NCBI RefSeq assembly: GCF_050107715.1
Contig: NZ_JBNILN010000002.1
Coordinates: forward strand, 1-64,000
DNA from: Metabacillus_B sp050107715
GTDB lineage: Bacteria; Bacillota; Bacilli; Bacillales; Bacillaceae
Length of the DNA stretch: 64,000 nucleotides
Direction of reading: 5' to 3'
Shown: piece by piece, positions 16,102-25,110 of the stretch
Position numbering within the stretch: position 1 is the stretch's first letter
Layout: each line of letters starts with the position of its first letter
Notes under the pieces: generated by a model
What the model was told of the DNA's origin: nothing
The model's input: only the letters and a program-made list of their open reading frames with translations
Database searches by the model: none
Position numbers and translations under genes: made by a program

Positions 16102-17520
16102 GTGATTACCACAATGCGCAAAACATTCAGGCAGACTTTAGCCTTAGCTGTGAATGAAGCCCGGGAAGGACAAAAGGTTATTGTCAGCCGGACCATTCCA
16201 ATTTCGAATATGACCCCCCTTCATTTTTATGCTGCAGCAGAGGATCTTTATGCTGGCGAGAGAACGTTTTGGATGTCGCCTGATTCAGAGGGAGCAATGG
16301 TTGGAGCTGGAAATGAATGGATCATTGAAACAGCAGAGCAGTCCAGTGCAAGATTTAGTGAGATTGAAACGGAATGGAAGCGCTTTAAAAAATATACAGA
16401 TTACCCGGGTTCCAGAGATAAGCCCGGACCGGTTTTAATGGGCGGATTTTCCTTTGACCCTTTGAAAAACGAAAATCTCCGCTGGAAGCCTTACAAGGAA
16501 GGCCGTTTTGTGCTTCCCGTTTTCCTGGGATCCTGGAAAAAAGGCCGGGAGCCAGAAGTCACAATCAGCAAGGTTATTCTTCCTGAGGAGACAGCAGAAG
16601 AAGCAGAGGCTGATTTTATACAAAAAGCACTTTATATAAAAAACCTGAGCCAATCAAAGGCGGAAGGTGCCGGAACGCCGGCTCCTTTTGAGCTGAATGA
16701 GCATCATACAGAAGAATGGCTTCAATCCATCTCAAAAGCGACCGCAGCTATCCGGAGAGGGGAGCTTGACAAGGTGGTTTTGGCGAGAGAGGTCACTCTC
16801 CATTCGGATGAGGGATTTGACAGGCTCAGTGCACTGCATACGCTGGTGAGCGACCAGCAGTCCTCCTTCCGGTTTAGTTTCGAGAACGGATCTTCCAGCT
16901 TTATCGGTGCGACACCTGAGCGTCTTGTTAAAATGAAAGACCAGCACGTACACTCTGCCTGTATGGCAGGCACGATCAGGCGCGGGTCCTCTAAGAAAGA
17001 GGATCAGCGGCTCGAGCAGGAGCTTCTCAATGATCATAAAAACCTGGAAGAGCATGCATATGTCGTCAAAATGATTAAAGGTGCACTTGAGAATTATTGC
17101 TCTTCTCTTGATTGTCCGGACGCTCCTGGAATCTATAAAACGAAAAATGTTCAGCATTTGTATACACCGATAAATGGTCGTTTAAAAAAAGAATCCTCTC
17201 TTCTGGAAATTGTAAGGAGATTGCATCCAACACCTGCTCTTGGGGGCTTGCCCCAGGCGGAGGCAGTGGAGATGATCCGCAAAATTGAACCGATGGACAG
17301 AGGCTGGTATGCAGCCCCTGTAGGATGGTTTGATTCAAAAGGCAATGGGGAATTCGCAGTAGCAATCCGTTCCGGTCTTGTAGAGGATCGTACGGCTGTT
17401 TTATATGCAGGCTGCGGAATTGTTAAAGATTCGGATCCAGAGCTTGAATACGAAGAAACAAAAATTAAGCTAAGGCCGATGCTTTCAGCTTTAGGAGGCC
17501 TTAAGTATGACAGGATCTGA
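16102..17520 (+). CDS. menF: Isochorismate synthase MenF
   Basis: Converts chorismate to isochorismate, the entry step to menaquinone. C-terminal chorismate-binding domain motifs are clear: KVVLAREVTL, FIGATPERLV, HSACMAGTIRRG, EEHAYVV, HPTPALGG and YAGCGIVKDSDPELEYEET. The variable N-terminal half is as usual for the family. I chose GTG at 16102 with GGGGGT before it, giving 472 residues like B. subtilis MenF. A longer frame from 16060 would start inside the promoter. It overlaps menD by 14 bases. Confidence 0.93.
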   Translation: MITTMRKTFRQTLALAVNEAREGQKVIVSRTIPISNMTPLHFYAAAEDLYAGERTFWMSPDSEGAMVGAGNEWIIETAEQSSARFSEIETEWKRFKKYTDYPGSRDKPGPVLMGGFSFDPLKNENLRWKPYKEGRFVLPVFLGSWKKGREPEVTISKVILPEETAEEAEADFIQKALYIKNLSQSKAEGAGTPAPFELNEHHTEEWLQSISKATAAIRRGELDKVVLAREVTLHSDEGFDRLSALHTLVSDQQSSFRFSFENGSSSFIGATPERLVKMKDQHVHSACMAGTIRRGSSKKEDQRLEQELLNDHKNLEEHAYVVKMIKGALENYCSSLDCPDAPGIYKTKNVQHLYTPINGRLKKESSLLEIVRRLHPTPALGGLPQAEAVEMIRKIEPMDRGWYAAPVGWFDSKGNGEFAVAIRSGLVEDRTAVLYAGCGIVKDSDPELEYEETKIKLRPMLSALGGLKYDRI

Positions 17521-19258
17521 TTCATTAACCCGCTACGCTGCAGAGTTTATTGATGAATTATCGGCACAGGGAGTAACAGATGCTGTTATCAGCCCCGGCT
17601 CCCGGTCAACGCCCTTTGCGATTTTACTTGCCGAGCATCCCTCCGTCCATACGCATCTGCAGATCGATGAAAGATCGGCAGGTTTTTATGCACTTGGAAT
17701 GGCCAAACGCCTTAAAAGACCGGTCGCGCTGCTTTGTACATCGGGAACGGCTGCCGCCAATTATTTTCCGGCGATTATAGAAGCTCATTATTCCAGCGTG
17801 CCATTAGTTGTGCTTACAGCGGATCGGCCGCACGAACTGAGAGATACAGGCGCACCGCAGGCGATTGATCAAATTGATCTGTACGGTAAATATGCAAAGT
17901 GGTTTGTGGATGCAGCGATCCCAGAAGACCAGCCGGAAATGCATCGATACGCAAGAACGCTTGCAAGCAGGGCAGCCGGACATGCATCAGCCATTCCCAA
18001 GGGGCCTGTACACCTTAATTTCCCTTTCAGAGAACCGCTCCTTCCAAACCTTAAGCTTCCTCATTTATGGGGCAGTGAGGGAAGGAAAACGAAGCATTCT
18101 GTAAAAGCACAAATCGTGCCCATGGCTGCTGAAGCCGATATGAAAAGACTGGCCCGGTTAATCAGCACTGTGAAAAAGGGATTGATCGTCTGCGGGGAAC
18201 TTTCTGATCCGGAAAGCAGAAAGGCTGTTGCCATGCTGGCTGCTTCTTCTGGCTTCCCTGTTTTAGCAGATCCGCTTTCAAACATGCGCGCGGGAAAACA
18301 CGACAAGGAAATGATTATAGAACACTTCACCTCCATTCTGAGCCGGGAAGAGCTGAGAACTGTGTTAGAGCCTGAGATGGTAATCCGGCTTGGTTCAATG
18401 CCGGTCTCAAAACCTCTTTTTCTTATGCTCAAAAATTCACCTGAAATTTATCAGGTTGTTGCCGATCAGAACGGAAAGTGGAGGGATCCTGCACTTACAG
18501 CCGCCGAAATATATTCGGTGAGCGAAGCTGACTTTTGCCGGCAGCTGACGGATCAGATTGAAGGGAATAGCACCAATGAATATGCAGCCCTGTGGAAAAA
18601 AGCCAATGACATTTTCAGAGAACACCTCCCGTCAATCCAGGAGGGCGGCGATCTTTTTGAGGGGAAAATATTTGTTGAGTTAAGCGGGCTTATGCCAGAA
18701 GATTCTCAGCTTTTCGTAGGAAACAGCATGCCGATTAGAGATGCCGATTCCTACTTTAAGGTAACCGAAAAAAATATTACTCTTTATGCAAATCGGGGAG
18801 CGAATGGGATTGACGGAGTCGTTTCATCAAGCCTTGGAGCGGCGGCGGCTTCTCAGTCCCCGACTGTTCTTGTGATTGGGGATCTGTCGATGTACCATGA
18901 TTTAAATGGGCTTCTCGCTGCGAAACTGAATCGTGTTTCCATGACGATTGTGCTTCTGAACAATGATGGGGGAGGTATATTTTCATTTTTGCCTCAATCT
19001 TCCGATGAAACGCACTTCGAAACGCTTTTTGGCACTCCTATTGGGTTGGATTATGAAAAAGCAGCCCAGCTTTATGAAGCAGATTTTATAAGAGTGAAAA
19101 GCTGGAGCGAATTCAGATCTTCGTTTAAGGAGTTTATTAACAAGAAGGGACTTCATATTATTGAAGTTCCGACAAACCGGCATACACGTGTCAAAATTCA
19201 TCGGGATCTGCTGCAATCTGTTTCCCAGGAAATAATGAAAGATATAAAAAATGTATAA
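17507..19258 (+). CDS. menD: SEPHCHC synthase MenD
   Basis: Thiamine-diphosphate enzyme that joins 2-oxoglutarate and isochorismate (2-succinyl-5-enolpyruvyl-6-hydroxy-3-cyclohexene-1-carboxylate synthase). N-terminal ThDP-fold motifs ISPGSRSTPFA and LLCTSGTAAANYFPAI are present. The ThDP/Mg binding region is GDLSMYHDLNGLL followed by NNDGGGIFSFLPQ. 583 residues, normal. Strong AGGAGG upstream inside menF, and overlaps with both neighbours indicate translational coupling. Confidence 0.96.
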   Translation: MTGSDSLTRYAAEFIDELSAQGVTDAVISPGSRSTPFAILLAEHPSVHTHLQIDERSAGFYALGMAKRLKRPVALLCTSGTAAANYFPAIIEAHYSSVPLVVLTADRPHELRDTGAPQAIDQIDLYGKYAKWFVDAAIPEDQPEMHRYARTLASRAAGHASAIPKGPVHLNFPFREPLLPNLKLPHLWGSEGRKTKHSVKAQIVPMAAEADMKRLARLISTVKKGLIVCGELSDPESRKAVAMLAASSGFPVLADPLSNMRAGKHDKEMIIEHFTSILSREELRTVLEPEMVIRLGSMPVSKPLFLMLKNSPEIYQVVADQNGKWRDPALTAAEIYSVSEADFCRQLTDQIEGNSTNEYAALWKKANDIFREHLPSIQEGGDLFEGKIFVELSGLMPEDSQLFVGNSMPIRDADSYFKVTEKNITLYANRGANGIDGVVSSSLGAAAASQSPTVLVIGDLSMYHDLNGLLAAKLNRVSMTIVLLNNDGGGIFSFLPQSSDETHFETLFGTPIGLDYEKAAQLYEADFIRVKSWSEFRSSFKEFINKKGLHIIEVPTNRHTRVKIHRDLLQSVSQEIMKDIKNV

Positions 19259-20054
19259 AGGTATAAGAGGCATCCGCTATTACATCGAGATAATCGGAGA
19301 GGGAGAACCGCTTCTCCTTTTGCATGGGTTTACCGGTTCCTCATCTGACTGGAAGGAAACGGTTCCTTTTCTGGGCGATTACAAGCTGATTTTGGTAGAT
19401 TTGATTGGCCATGGAAATACAGAGATCCCTTATGATCAGTCCCGGTTTTCAATGGAGGAGGTCTGCTGTGATTTAACCGTTCTCCTAGAAGGATTGAATG
19501 TGGAGAAAGTAAATATCGCCGGGTATTCCATGGGGGGAAGAACGGCATTATCCTTTGCAATGTACAATCCGGGGCGGGTGAAAAAATTAATACTCGAAAG
19601 TGCTTCACCCGGTATCAAAAATAGCAGGGATCGGGACAGCCGGGCTGAAAGTGACCGCATACTGGCAAAAAGCATACTGGAGGACGGCGTCCGGGCATTT
19701 GTTGACAAGTGGGAGAATACCCCTCTTTTCTTCAGCCAGAAAAGTCTTGGAAGCGTAAAGCAGGAAGCCATCCGCCGGCAGCGCCTTTCCCATACAGCGG
19801 AAGGACTCGCCGGCAGTCTGACCGGCATGGGCACGGGAGTACAGCCAAATTGGTGGCCTCATTTGAAAAAATGTAAGATTCCTGTCCTGATACTAACGGG
19901 AGAATGGGACGAGAAGTTTTGTGAGATTGGCAAAGAGATGCACCATTTGCTTGAGCACAGCGAGCACATCGAAATTCAACGCACAGGCCATGCGATCCAT
20001 GTGGAACAGCCGCGAATATTTGGTACAATAGTAGATGGGTTTCTAAAACAATAG
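19251..20054 (+). CDS. menH: SHCHC synthase MenH (alpha/beta hydrolase)
   Basis: Removes pyruvate from SEPHCHC to give SHCHC. It is an alpha/beta-hydrolase of 267 residues with the oxyanion segment LLHGFTGSSSDW, nucleophile Ser in GYSMGGR (near residue 94), acidic member near TGEWDEKF and catalytic His in GHAIHVE. It overlaps menD by 8 bases and has no good Shine-Dalgarno, so it is probably translated by coupling to menD. Gene order menF-D-H-B-E-C is the Bacillus arrangement (ytxM in older naming). Confidence 0.93.
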   Translation: MYKGIRGIRYYIEIIGEGEPLLLLHGFTGSSSDWKETVPFLGDYKLILVDLIGHGNTEIPYDQSRFSMEEVCCDLTVLLEGLNVEKVNIAGYSMGGRTALSFAMYNPGRVKKLILESASPGIKNSRDRDSRAESDRILAKSILEDGVRAFVDKWENTPLFFSQKSLGSVKQEAIRRQRLSHTAEGLAGSLTGMGTGVQPNWWPHLKKCKIPVLILTGEWDEKFCEIGKEMHHLLEHSEHIEIQRTGHAIHVEQPRIFGTIVDGFLKQ

Positions 20055-20068
20055 GGAGGTATTTCAAT

Positions 20069-20890
20069 ATGTCAGCATTTGAATGGGTTGCAGAACGCAA
20101 CTATGAAGACATTCTTTATGAAACGTACAATGGAATCGCGAAAATTACCATCAACCGTCCGGAAGTACATAATGCATTCCGTCCTAAAACGGTAACTGAG
20201 CTAATTGACGCTTTTGCTTATGCAAGAGATGATTCAAACATTGGAGTCATCATTCTTACAGGGGCGGGAGAAAAGGCTTTTTGTTCAGGCGGAGACCAGA
20301 AGGTACGCGGCCACGGCGGATATGTAGGTGAGGATCAAATTCCACGCCTGAACGTTCTCGATTTGCAAAGGCTGATCCGTGTAACTCCAAAGCCGGTTAT
20401 CGCAATGGTAGCAGGGTATGCAATTGGCGGCGGACACGTCCTTCATATCGTCTGCGATTTAACGATTGCGGCGGAAAACGCGGTATTTGGCCAAACAGGT
20501 CCAAAGGTTGGAAGCTTTGACGCCGGTTACGGTTCAGGCTATCTTGCCCGCATCGTCGGTCATAAAAAAGCACGGGAAATTTGGTACCTGTGCCGCCAAT
20601 ACGGTGCTCAGGAAGCAATGGATATGGGTCTGGTCAACACGGTAGTGCCTCTTGAACAGCTTGAAAAAGAAACCGTTCAATGGTGCGAAGAAATTCTCGA
20701 AAAAAGCCCGACAGCGATCCGTTTCCTTAAAGCTGCATTCAATGCCGATACAGACGGCCTTGCAGGAATTCAGCAATTTGCCGGGGACGCCACTCTTTTA
20801 TATTACACAACGGATGAAGCGAAGGAAGGAAGAGATGCATTTAAAGACAAACGCAGCCCTGACTTCAAGCAATTTCCCCGTTTTCCTTAA
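20069..20890 (+). CDS. menB: 1,4-dihydroxy-2-naphthoyl-CoA synthase MenB
   Basis: Crotonase-family enzyme that closes the second ring of the naphthoquinone from o-succinylbenzoyl-CoA. Typical blocks: ITINRPEVHNAFRP, FCSGGDQKVRG, the oxyanion-hole region AIGGGHVLHIVCDL, and GPKVGSFDAGYGSGYLAR. 273 residues, as in B. subtilis. Strong AGGGAGGT upstream. A hairpin after menB may lower expression of the downstream genes. Confidence 0.97.
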   Translation: MSAFEWVAERNYEDILYETYNGIAKITINRPEVHNAFRPKTVTELIDAFAYARDDSNIGVIILTGAGEKAFCSGGDQKVRGHGGYVGEDQIPRLNVLDLQRLIRVTPKPVIAMVAGYAIGGGHVLHIVCDLTIAAENAVFGQTGPKVGSFDAGYGSGYLARIVGHKKAREIWYLCRQYGAQEAMDMGLVNTVVPLEQLEKETVQWCEEILEKSPTAIRFLKAAFNADTDGLAGIQQFAGDATLLYYTTDEAKEGRDAFKDKRSPDFKQFPRFP

Positions 20891-20912
20891 ACAGAAGTTT
20901 AGCAGGCAGCCA

Positions 20913-20940
20913 ATCGGGGCTGCCTGTCTTTGTATACCGC
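20913..20940 (+). terminator. Hairpin between menB and menE (partial terminator)
   Basis: Stem CAGGCAGCC / GGCTGCCTG with loop AATCGG, followed by only a short TCTTT tract. It lies in the only sizeable gap inside the men operon. It could be an attenuating terminator or an mRNA end stabiliser that makes menFDHB more abundant than menEC. Confidence 0.5.
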
Positions 20941-20959
20941 AAGAGAAGGAGGAAAACGT

Positions 20960-22423
20960 ATGACTGATCTGGCGATTATTCCAAACTGGCTAATGCAGCG
21001 GGCTTATCTGACGCCGGAACGCATAGGCCTGGAAACAAAGGAGAATGCATTAACCTTTAAAGAAATGCATGAGATGGCGCTAAAGAGAGCCGGAGCACTA
21101 ATGAGCTTTGGAGTGAAAAAAGGGGACCGGGTAGCCATTCTAATGAAAAACAGCAGTGAAATGGTTCATATGATTCATGCTGTCTTTTACTGCGGAGGAG
21201 CAGCTGTTTTGCTTAATACACGCCTCTCAGCAAGCGAAATGCACTACCAAATCAAAGACTCCGGGGCTGCCCTTCTGATAACAGGTGCAGAATTTTCCGG
21301 ACAGGTCCAAGAAATGGACATTAAAACATTTACTGCAGTACAGGCTGAACCAATCTTCCGGCTGCCAGTGGAATTTGAAACAGAATTTGATCTTGCTGAA
21401 ACAGCCGTCATCATGTACACGTCAGGTACAACCGGTAAACCTAAAGGGGTTATGCAAACCTTTGGCAACCATTACTGGAGCGCTGTCGGATCCGCTTTGA
21501 ATTTGGGCTTGCATACAGAAGATAAATGGCTGGCAGCTGTACCCCTCTTTCACATCAGCGGCCTGTCGATTCTTTTTAGAAGTGTAATCTACGGAATAAC
21601 GGTTCAGCTGCACGAACAATTCGACGCGAAAACCGTCAATCAATCGATTTTAAAGGAAAAGGTAAGCATCGTATCTGCAGTAAGCACCATGCTTGCTGCA
21701 CTTGTACAGGATTTGAACGGCGGCACCTATCCTGAAACATTCAGATGCATGCTTTTAGGCGGAGGTCCGGCACCCGCATCCTTGCTATCCCGCTGTAAGG
21801 ATAAAAACATCCCTGTATTCCAGACATACGGGATGACAGAAACCTCTTCCCAATTTGCGACTTTGCCGCCTGAATATGCCCTTCAAAAGTCAGGATCTGC
21901 CGGAAAGCCTCTTTTTCCATGCCGCATTAAAGTGGTGGATGGGTCCGGAGATGAAGCCGGTGTGAATGTGCCAGGTGAAATTATGGTGAAAGGACCAAAT
22001 GTCATGAAGGGGTATTGGAACAATGAAGAGGCCACCCGGAAGGCTATGCATCAAGGTTGGCTAAAGACGGGAGACATTGGCAGGATCGATGAAGAAGGGT
22101 TCCTGTTCATGATGGACAGGCGCTCCGATCTCATCATTTCCGGAGGAGAGAACATCTATCCTGCTGAAATCGAATCTGTGCTTCAAGAACACCCTTTAGT
22201 GCTCGAAGCAGGTGTCACCGGAGTGGCTGACGACAGATGGGGACAAGTTCCGCATGCTTATGTTGCAGTCTCTCAGGACATTTCTGGAAATGAATTACTT
22301 CAATTCTGTTCAGAGCGGCTTGCAAAATATAAAGTCCCAAAGAAAATCATCTTTACGGACGCGCTGCCAAGAAACGCATCCCGCAAACTCCAAAGACATC
22401 TGCTGAAGGGGAAGGAGCTATGA
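20960..22423 (+). CDS. menE: o-Succinylbenzoate--CoA ligase MenE
   Basis: Acyl-adenylate-forming enzyme that makes o-succinylbenzoyl-CoA from OSB, ATP and CoA. The P-loop-like motif is MYTSGTTGKPKGVMQT, the central motif is FQTYGMTET, and the hinge region is KTGDIGRIDEEGFLFMMDR, with the C-terminal catalytic Lys in PRNASRKLQR. 487 residues from the ATG at 20960, which has AAGGAGGA before it; an upstream in-frame start at 20930 has none. It ends overlapping menC by 4 bases (ATGA). Confidence 0.95.
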   Translation: MTDLAIIPNWLMQRAYLTPERIGLETKENALTFKEMHEMALKRAGALMSFGVKKGDRVAILMKNSSEMVHMIHAVFYCGGAAVLLNTRLSASEMHYQIKDSGAALLITGAEFSGQVQEMDIKTFTAVQAEPIFRLPVEFETEFDLAETAVIMYTSGTTGKPKGVMQTFGNHYWSAVGSALNLGLHTEDKWLAAVPLFHISGLSILFRSVIYGITVQLHEQFDAKTVNQSILKEKVSIVSAVSTMLAALVQDLNGGTYPETFRCMLLGGGPAPASLLSRCKDKNIPVFQTYGMTETSSQFATLPPEYALQKSGSAGKPLFPCRIKVVDGSGDEAGVNVPGEIMVKGPNVMKGYWNNEEATRKAMHQGWLKTGDIGRIDEEGFLFMMDRRSDLIISGGENIYPAEIESVLQEHPLVLEAGVTGVADDRWGQVPHAYVAVSQDISGNELLQFCSERLAKYKVPKKIIFTDALPRNASRKLQRHLLKGKEL

Positions 22424-23529
22424 TTCGTTTAAAAAAAGTTACCCTCCATCTAACCGAAATGCAGCTCGTAAAGCCCTTTGAATCGAGTATCGGAAAAGTG
22501 GAAAACCGGGAGAGCATCCTGGTGGAGGCAGAAGACGAGGACGGTACGGTCGGATGGGGAGAGGGTGTTGCTTTCTCATCACCATGGTATACAGAAGAAA
22601 CCGTACGGACAAGTCTGCACATGCTCAGTGAGTTTTTGATTCCTATAAGTTTTGGCCGGCACTATCAGCATCCGGAAGATACAGCCTCTTCTTTTTCAGG
22701 TCTAAAGAGAAACAGGATGGCCAAGGCATCCATTGAAATGGCGATGTGGGATTTGTATGGAAAGCAGCAGGGCAGGTCCTTATCAAGCCTGCTGGGAGGA
22801 GTACGAAAGTCGGTTGATGCAGGAATCGTTGTTGGACTTGCTCCCCTGCCTGAAATGCTGGAAGCGATTGAGCAGGCTCTTGCTTCAGGGTATAAACGAT
22901 TGAAAATAAAGATCAAGCCCGGTCATGATTATCAGCTTATAAAGCAAATCCGCCGCTATTATCCGGATGTATCATTGATGGCAGATGCCAATTCAGCCTA
23001 CACGCTCGATCAGGCGGAACAATTAAAGGCTCTGGATGAATTCGGACTGATGATGATCGAACAGCCGCTTGCAGCAGACGATATCGTGGACCATGCCGTT
23101 CTTCAGCAGATGCTTCAAACTCCGATTTGCCTTGATGAAAGCATTGAATCTGCAGAGGATGCCCGGAAGGCCATAAAACTGGGAAGCTGTAAAGTGATCA
23201 ACATTAAGCCTGGAAGAGTAGGGGGCTTAACCGAAACAAAAAAAATTCATGATCTATGTGCTGCGAATGGGATTCCCGTTTGGTGCGGAGGAATGCTTGA
23301 AACCGGTATTTCGAGAGCGCATAATATCGCTGCAGCGTCCCTTTCAAACTTTACGATTCCGGGAGACATCTCAGCCTCTTCAAGATACTGGAAAGAAGAT
23401 CTTATTTACCCGGAGGTCACCATTCACAACGGTAAGGTGGCAGTTCCTGAAGGACCTGGAATAGGATTTGATATTGACCGGGGAAAATTAAAGAAATACA
23501 CAAAACAGCGTTTTATATTTAAAAAATAG
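22420..23529 (+). CDS. menC: o-Succinylbenzoate synthase MenC
   Basis: Enolase-superfamily dehydratase making OSB from SHCHC. Expected residues are visible: catalytic lysines in KIKIKPG and in VINIKPGRVGG, and metal ligands in MADANSAY (Asp), MMIEQPLA (Glu) and ICLDESIES (Asp). 369 residues. Translationally coupled to menE (4-base overlap, GGGGAAGGAG upstream). Last gene of the menaquinone operon, with a terminator right after. Confidence 0.95.
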   Translation: MIRLKKVTLHLTEMQLVKPFESSIGKVENRESILVEAEDEDGTVGWGEGVAFSSPWYTEETVRTSLHMLSEFLIPISFGRHYQHPEDTASSFSGLKRNRMAKASIEMAMWDLYGKQQGRSLSSLLGGVRKSVDAGIVVGLAPLPEMLEAIEQALASGYKRLKIKIKPGHDYQLIKQIRRYYPDVSLMADANSAYTLDQAEQLKALDEFGLMMIEQPLAADDIVDHAVLQQMLQTPICLDESIESAEDARKAIKLGSCKVINIKPGRVGGLTETKKIHDLCAANGIPVWCGGMLETGISRAHNIAAASLSNFTIPGDISASSRYWKEDLIYPEVTIHNGKVAVPEGPGIGFDIDRGKLKKYTKQRFIFKK

Positions 23530-23558
23530 CCTCCTGCCTGGAGGTTTTATTTTTTTTC
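23530..23558 (+). terminator. Terminator after menC
   Basis: Short stem CCTCC-TGCCT-GGAGG followed by TTTTATTTTTTTT, immediately after the menC stop. Confidence 0.8.
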
Positions 23559-23660
23559 TAAGATAAATACGAAAACTTACCCGGGAAAAGGCATAACCGT
23601 CTTTTGCCCGTTAACTGCCTGCTAATTTATACTGGCAGAGAAAGGAGGAATGAACCCATA

Positions 23661-23825
23661 ATGATCACTGGCCCAGAATCATCAGCAAACGATCCGCATG
23701 AAAGAAAAATTTTTATAGCCCATCTGCTGCTCAAACACTGTGTTTCCCACGAAACCATCCAAAAACTTACGGATCTTCCGGAAAATGAAATGGAGATTCT
23801 CATCCAAAAGCACACTTCAAACTAA
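23661..23825 (+). CDS. Small protein of unknown function (54 aa)
   Basis: A short gene with a strong AAAGGAGGA 10-18 bases before the ATG at 23661. The product is polar, with a middle segment KIFIAHLLLKHCVSHETIQK that may form a helix-turn-helix-like pair (a Cys in HCVSHET). No signal peptide or membrane span. I do not recognise the family. A possible alternative start at 23650 is closed after three codons. Located between men and mnt operons and followed by a terminator, so it seems to be an independent unit. Confidence 0.55.
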   Translation: MITGPESSANDPHERKIFIAHLLLKHCVSHETIQKLTDLPENEMEILIQKHTSN

Positions 23826-23854
23826 TTCAAACTCCCTTTGCGCTCATCCATTTA

Positions 23855-23882
23855 CATCAGCTGAATCAGCTGGTGTTTTTTT
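23855..23882 (+). terminator. Terminator after the 54-aa gene
   Basis: Hairpin CATCAGCT-GAATC-AGCTGGTG followed by TTTTTTT. It lies 30 bases after the stop codon at 23825. Confidence 0.85.
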
Positions 23883-23950
23883 GTATGGAGGAACAGCAGA
23901 TCTGCTGGCGGGGGAAATAAAGAATCCTTGTCCTTGTCGAACTTTCACCG

Positions 23951-23996
23951 TTGACAACTATATTATACATGAGTTAAAGTTTTGCGTGAGGGCAAT
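23951..23996 (+). promoter_or_regulatory. mnt operon promoter with likely MntR box
   Basis: TTGACA at 23951-23956 and a weak -10 (TAAAGT, 18-base spacer) are followed at 23981-23996 by TTTGCGTGAGGGCAAT. This is close to the MntR operator of B. subtilis (TTTGCCTTAAGGCAAA-type palindrome, TTGC...GCAA arms conserved). MntR represses mntABCD when manganese is plentiful. The position, just downstream of the -10, fits repression. The leader to the mntA start is about 140 bases. Confidence 0.6.
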
Positions 23997-24129
23997 ATTT
24001 TTAAACTTATGTTAATTTTATTCTTTGGACTAACACTGTGGTACTTTTCTATAAAATCCACATAGATTAAAAGAGTCCAGTAAAGAGGCTGCTTACGAAC
24101 ATCAACTTCATTAAGGGGGAATTGGTAAA

Positions 24130-25050
24130 ATGAAAAGATTATGGATTGCAGCAGTAGTTATCGTGTTTGGACTCCTTTCAGCTTGTTCGAGTTCAGCTGG
24201 AACTCAGGAAAACGGAAAGCTTAAGGTGACAACAACGATTGCCCAGCTTGAGGATTTGGTGAAAAATGTGGCAGGAGATAAAGTGCAGGTTGATTCTTTG
24301 ATGGGTCCGGGAGTAGACCCCCACTTGTATAAAGCATCCCAGGGGGACATCCAAAAGCTGAACCAGGCGGATATGATCATGTATAACGGTCTTCATCTGG
24401 AAGGGAAGATGGGAGAGGTTTTTGAAAAGGTTTCGAAAACCAAGCCGGTAATCCCTGTTGCAGAGTCCATTGATGCTGAGAGAATTTTAAAGGTGGAGGG
24501 CAGTGCTAATGCTCATGATCCGCATGTCTGGTTCAGCATTCCGAATTGGATTCAAGTGACGGATAAAGTTGAGGCTGAACTTAGCAAGGAAATGCCTGAG
24601 CATAAAGACGAGTTTAAGAAAAACGCAGAAGCTTATAAGAAAAAGCTCGAGGAAATGGATGCTTACGCGAGAGAACAGATTGCCGCCATCCCCGAAGAAA
24701 GCAGGGTGCTTGTAACGGCTCATGATGCATTCCAGTATTTTGGAGAGGAATATGGGCTGGAGGTTATGGGGCTTCAGGGACTAAGTACAGATTCTGAATA
24801 TGGGCTAAAGGATGTGCAGAAGCTTGTCGGCGTGCTTTCGGAACGAAACATTAAGGCAGTATTTGTGGAAAGCAGCATATCCGAGAAATCCATTAATGCC
24901 GTTGTTCAGGGTTCCAGGGAAAAAGGACATGAGGTAGAAATTGGCGGAGAGCTTTATTCCGATGCGATGGGCAAGAAAGGAACGGAGGAAGGAACGTATC
25001 TGGGGATGTTTAAGCATAATGTTGATGCGATTGTATCTTCTTTAAAATAG
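24130..25050 (+). CDS. mntA: Manganese ABC transporter, substrate-binding lipoprotein MntA
   Basis: Cluster A-I metal-binding receptor (PsaA/TroA type), 306 residues, with a lipoprotein signal (LLSAC, cysteine at residue 19). Metal-ligand motifs: VDPHLYKASQGD (first His), AHDPHVWFS (second His), a Glu in the DSEYG region, and Asp near YSDAMG. RBS is AAGGGGGAA. First gene of mntABCD; gene order and the MntR-like box point to Mn(II) rather than zinc, though the family also includes zinc receptors. Confidence 0.9.
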   Translation: MKRLWIAAVVIVFGLLSACSSSAGTQENGKLKVTTTIAQLEDLVKNVAGDKVQVDSLMGPGVDPHLYKASQGDIQKLNQADMIMYNGLHLEGKMGEVFEKVSKTKPVIPVAESIDAERILKVEGSANAHDPHVWFSIPNWIQVTDKVEAELSKEMPEHKDEFKKNAEAYKKKLEEMDAYAREQIAAIPEESRVLVTAHDAFQYFGEEYGLEVMGLQGLSTDSEYGLKDVQKLVGVLSERNIKAVFVESSISEKSINAVVQGSREKGHEVEIGGELYSDAMGKKGTEEGTYLGMFKHNVDAIVSSLK

Positions 25051-25110
25051 AGATATTGCGATCTGGAGCGGCAGGCTCCAAACATCCATTAAATCTGGGA
25101 GGGCATATAG

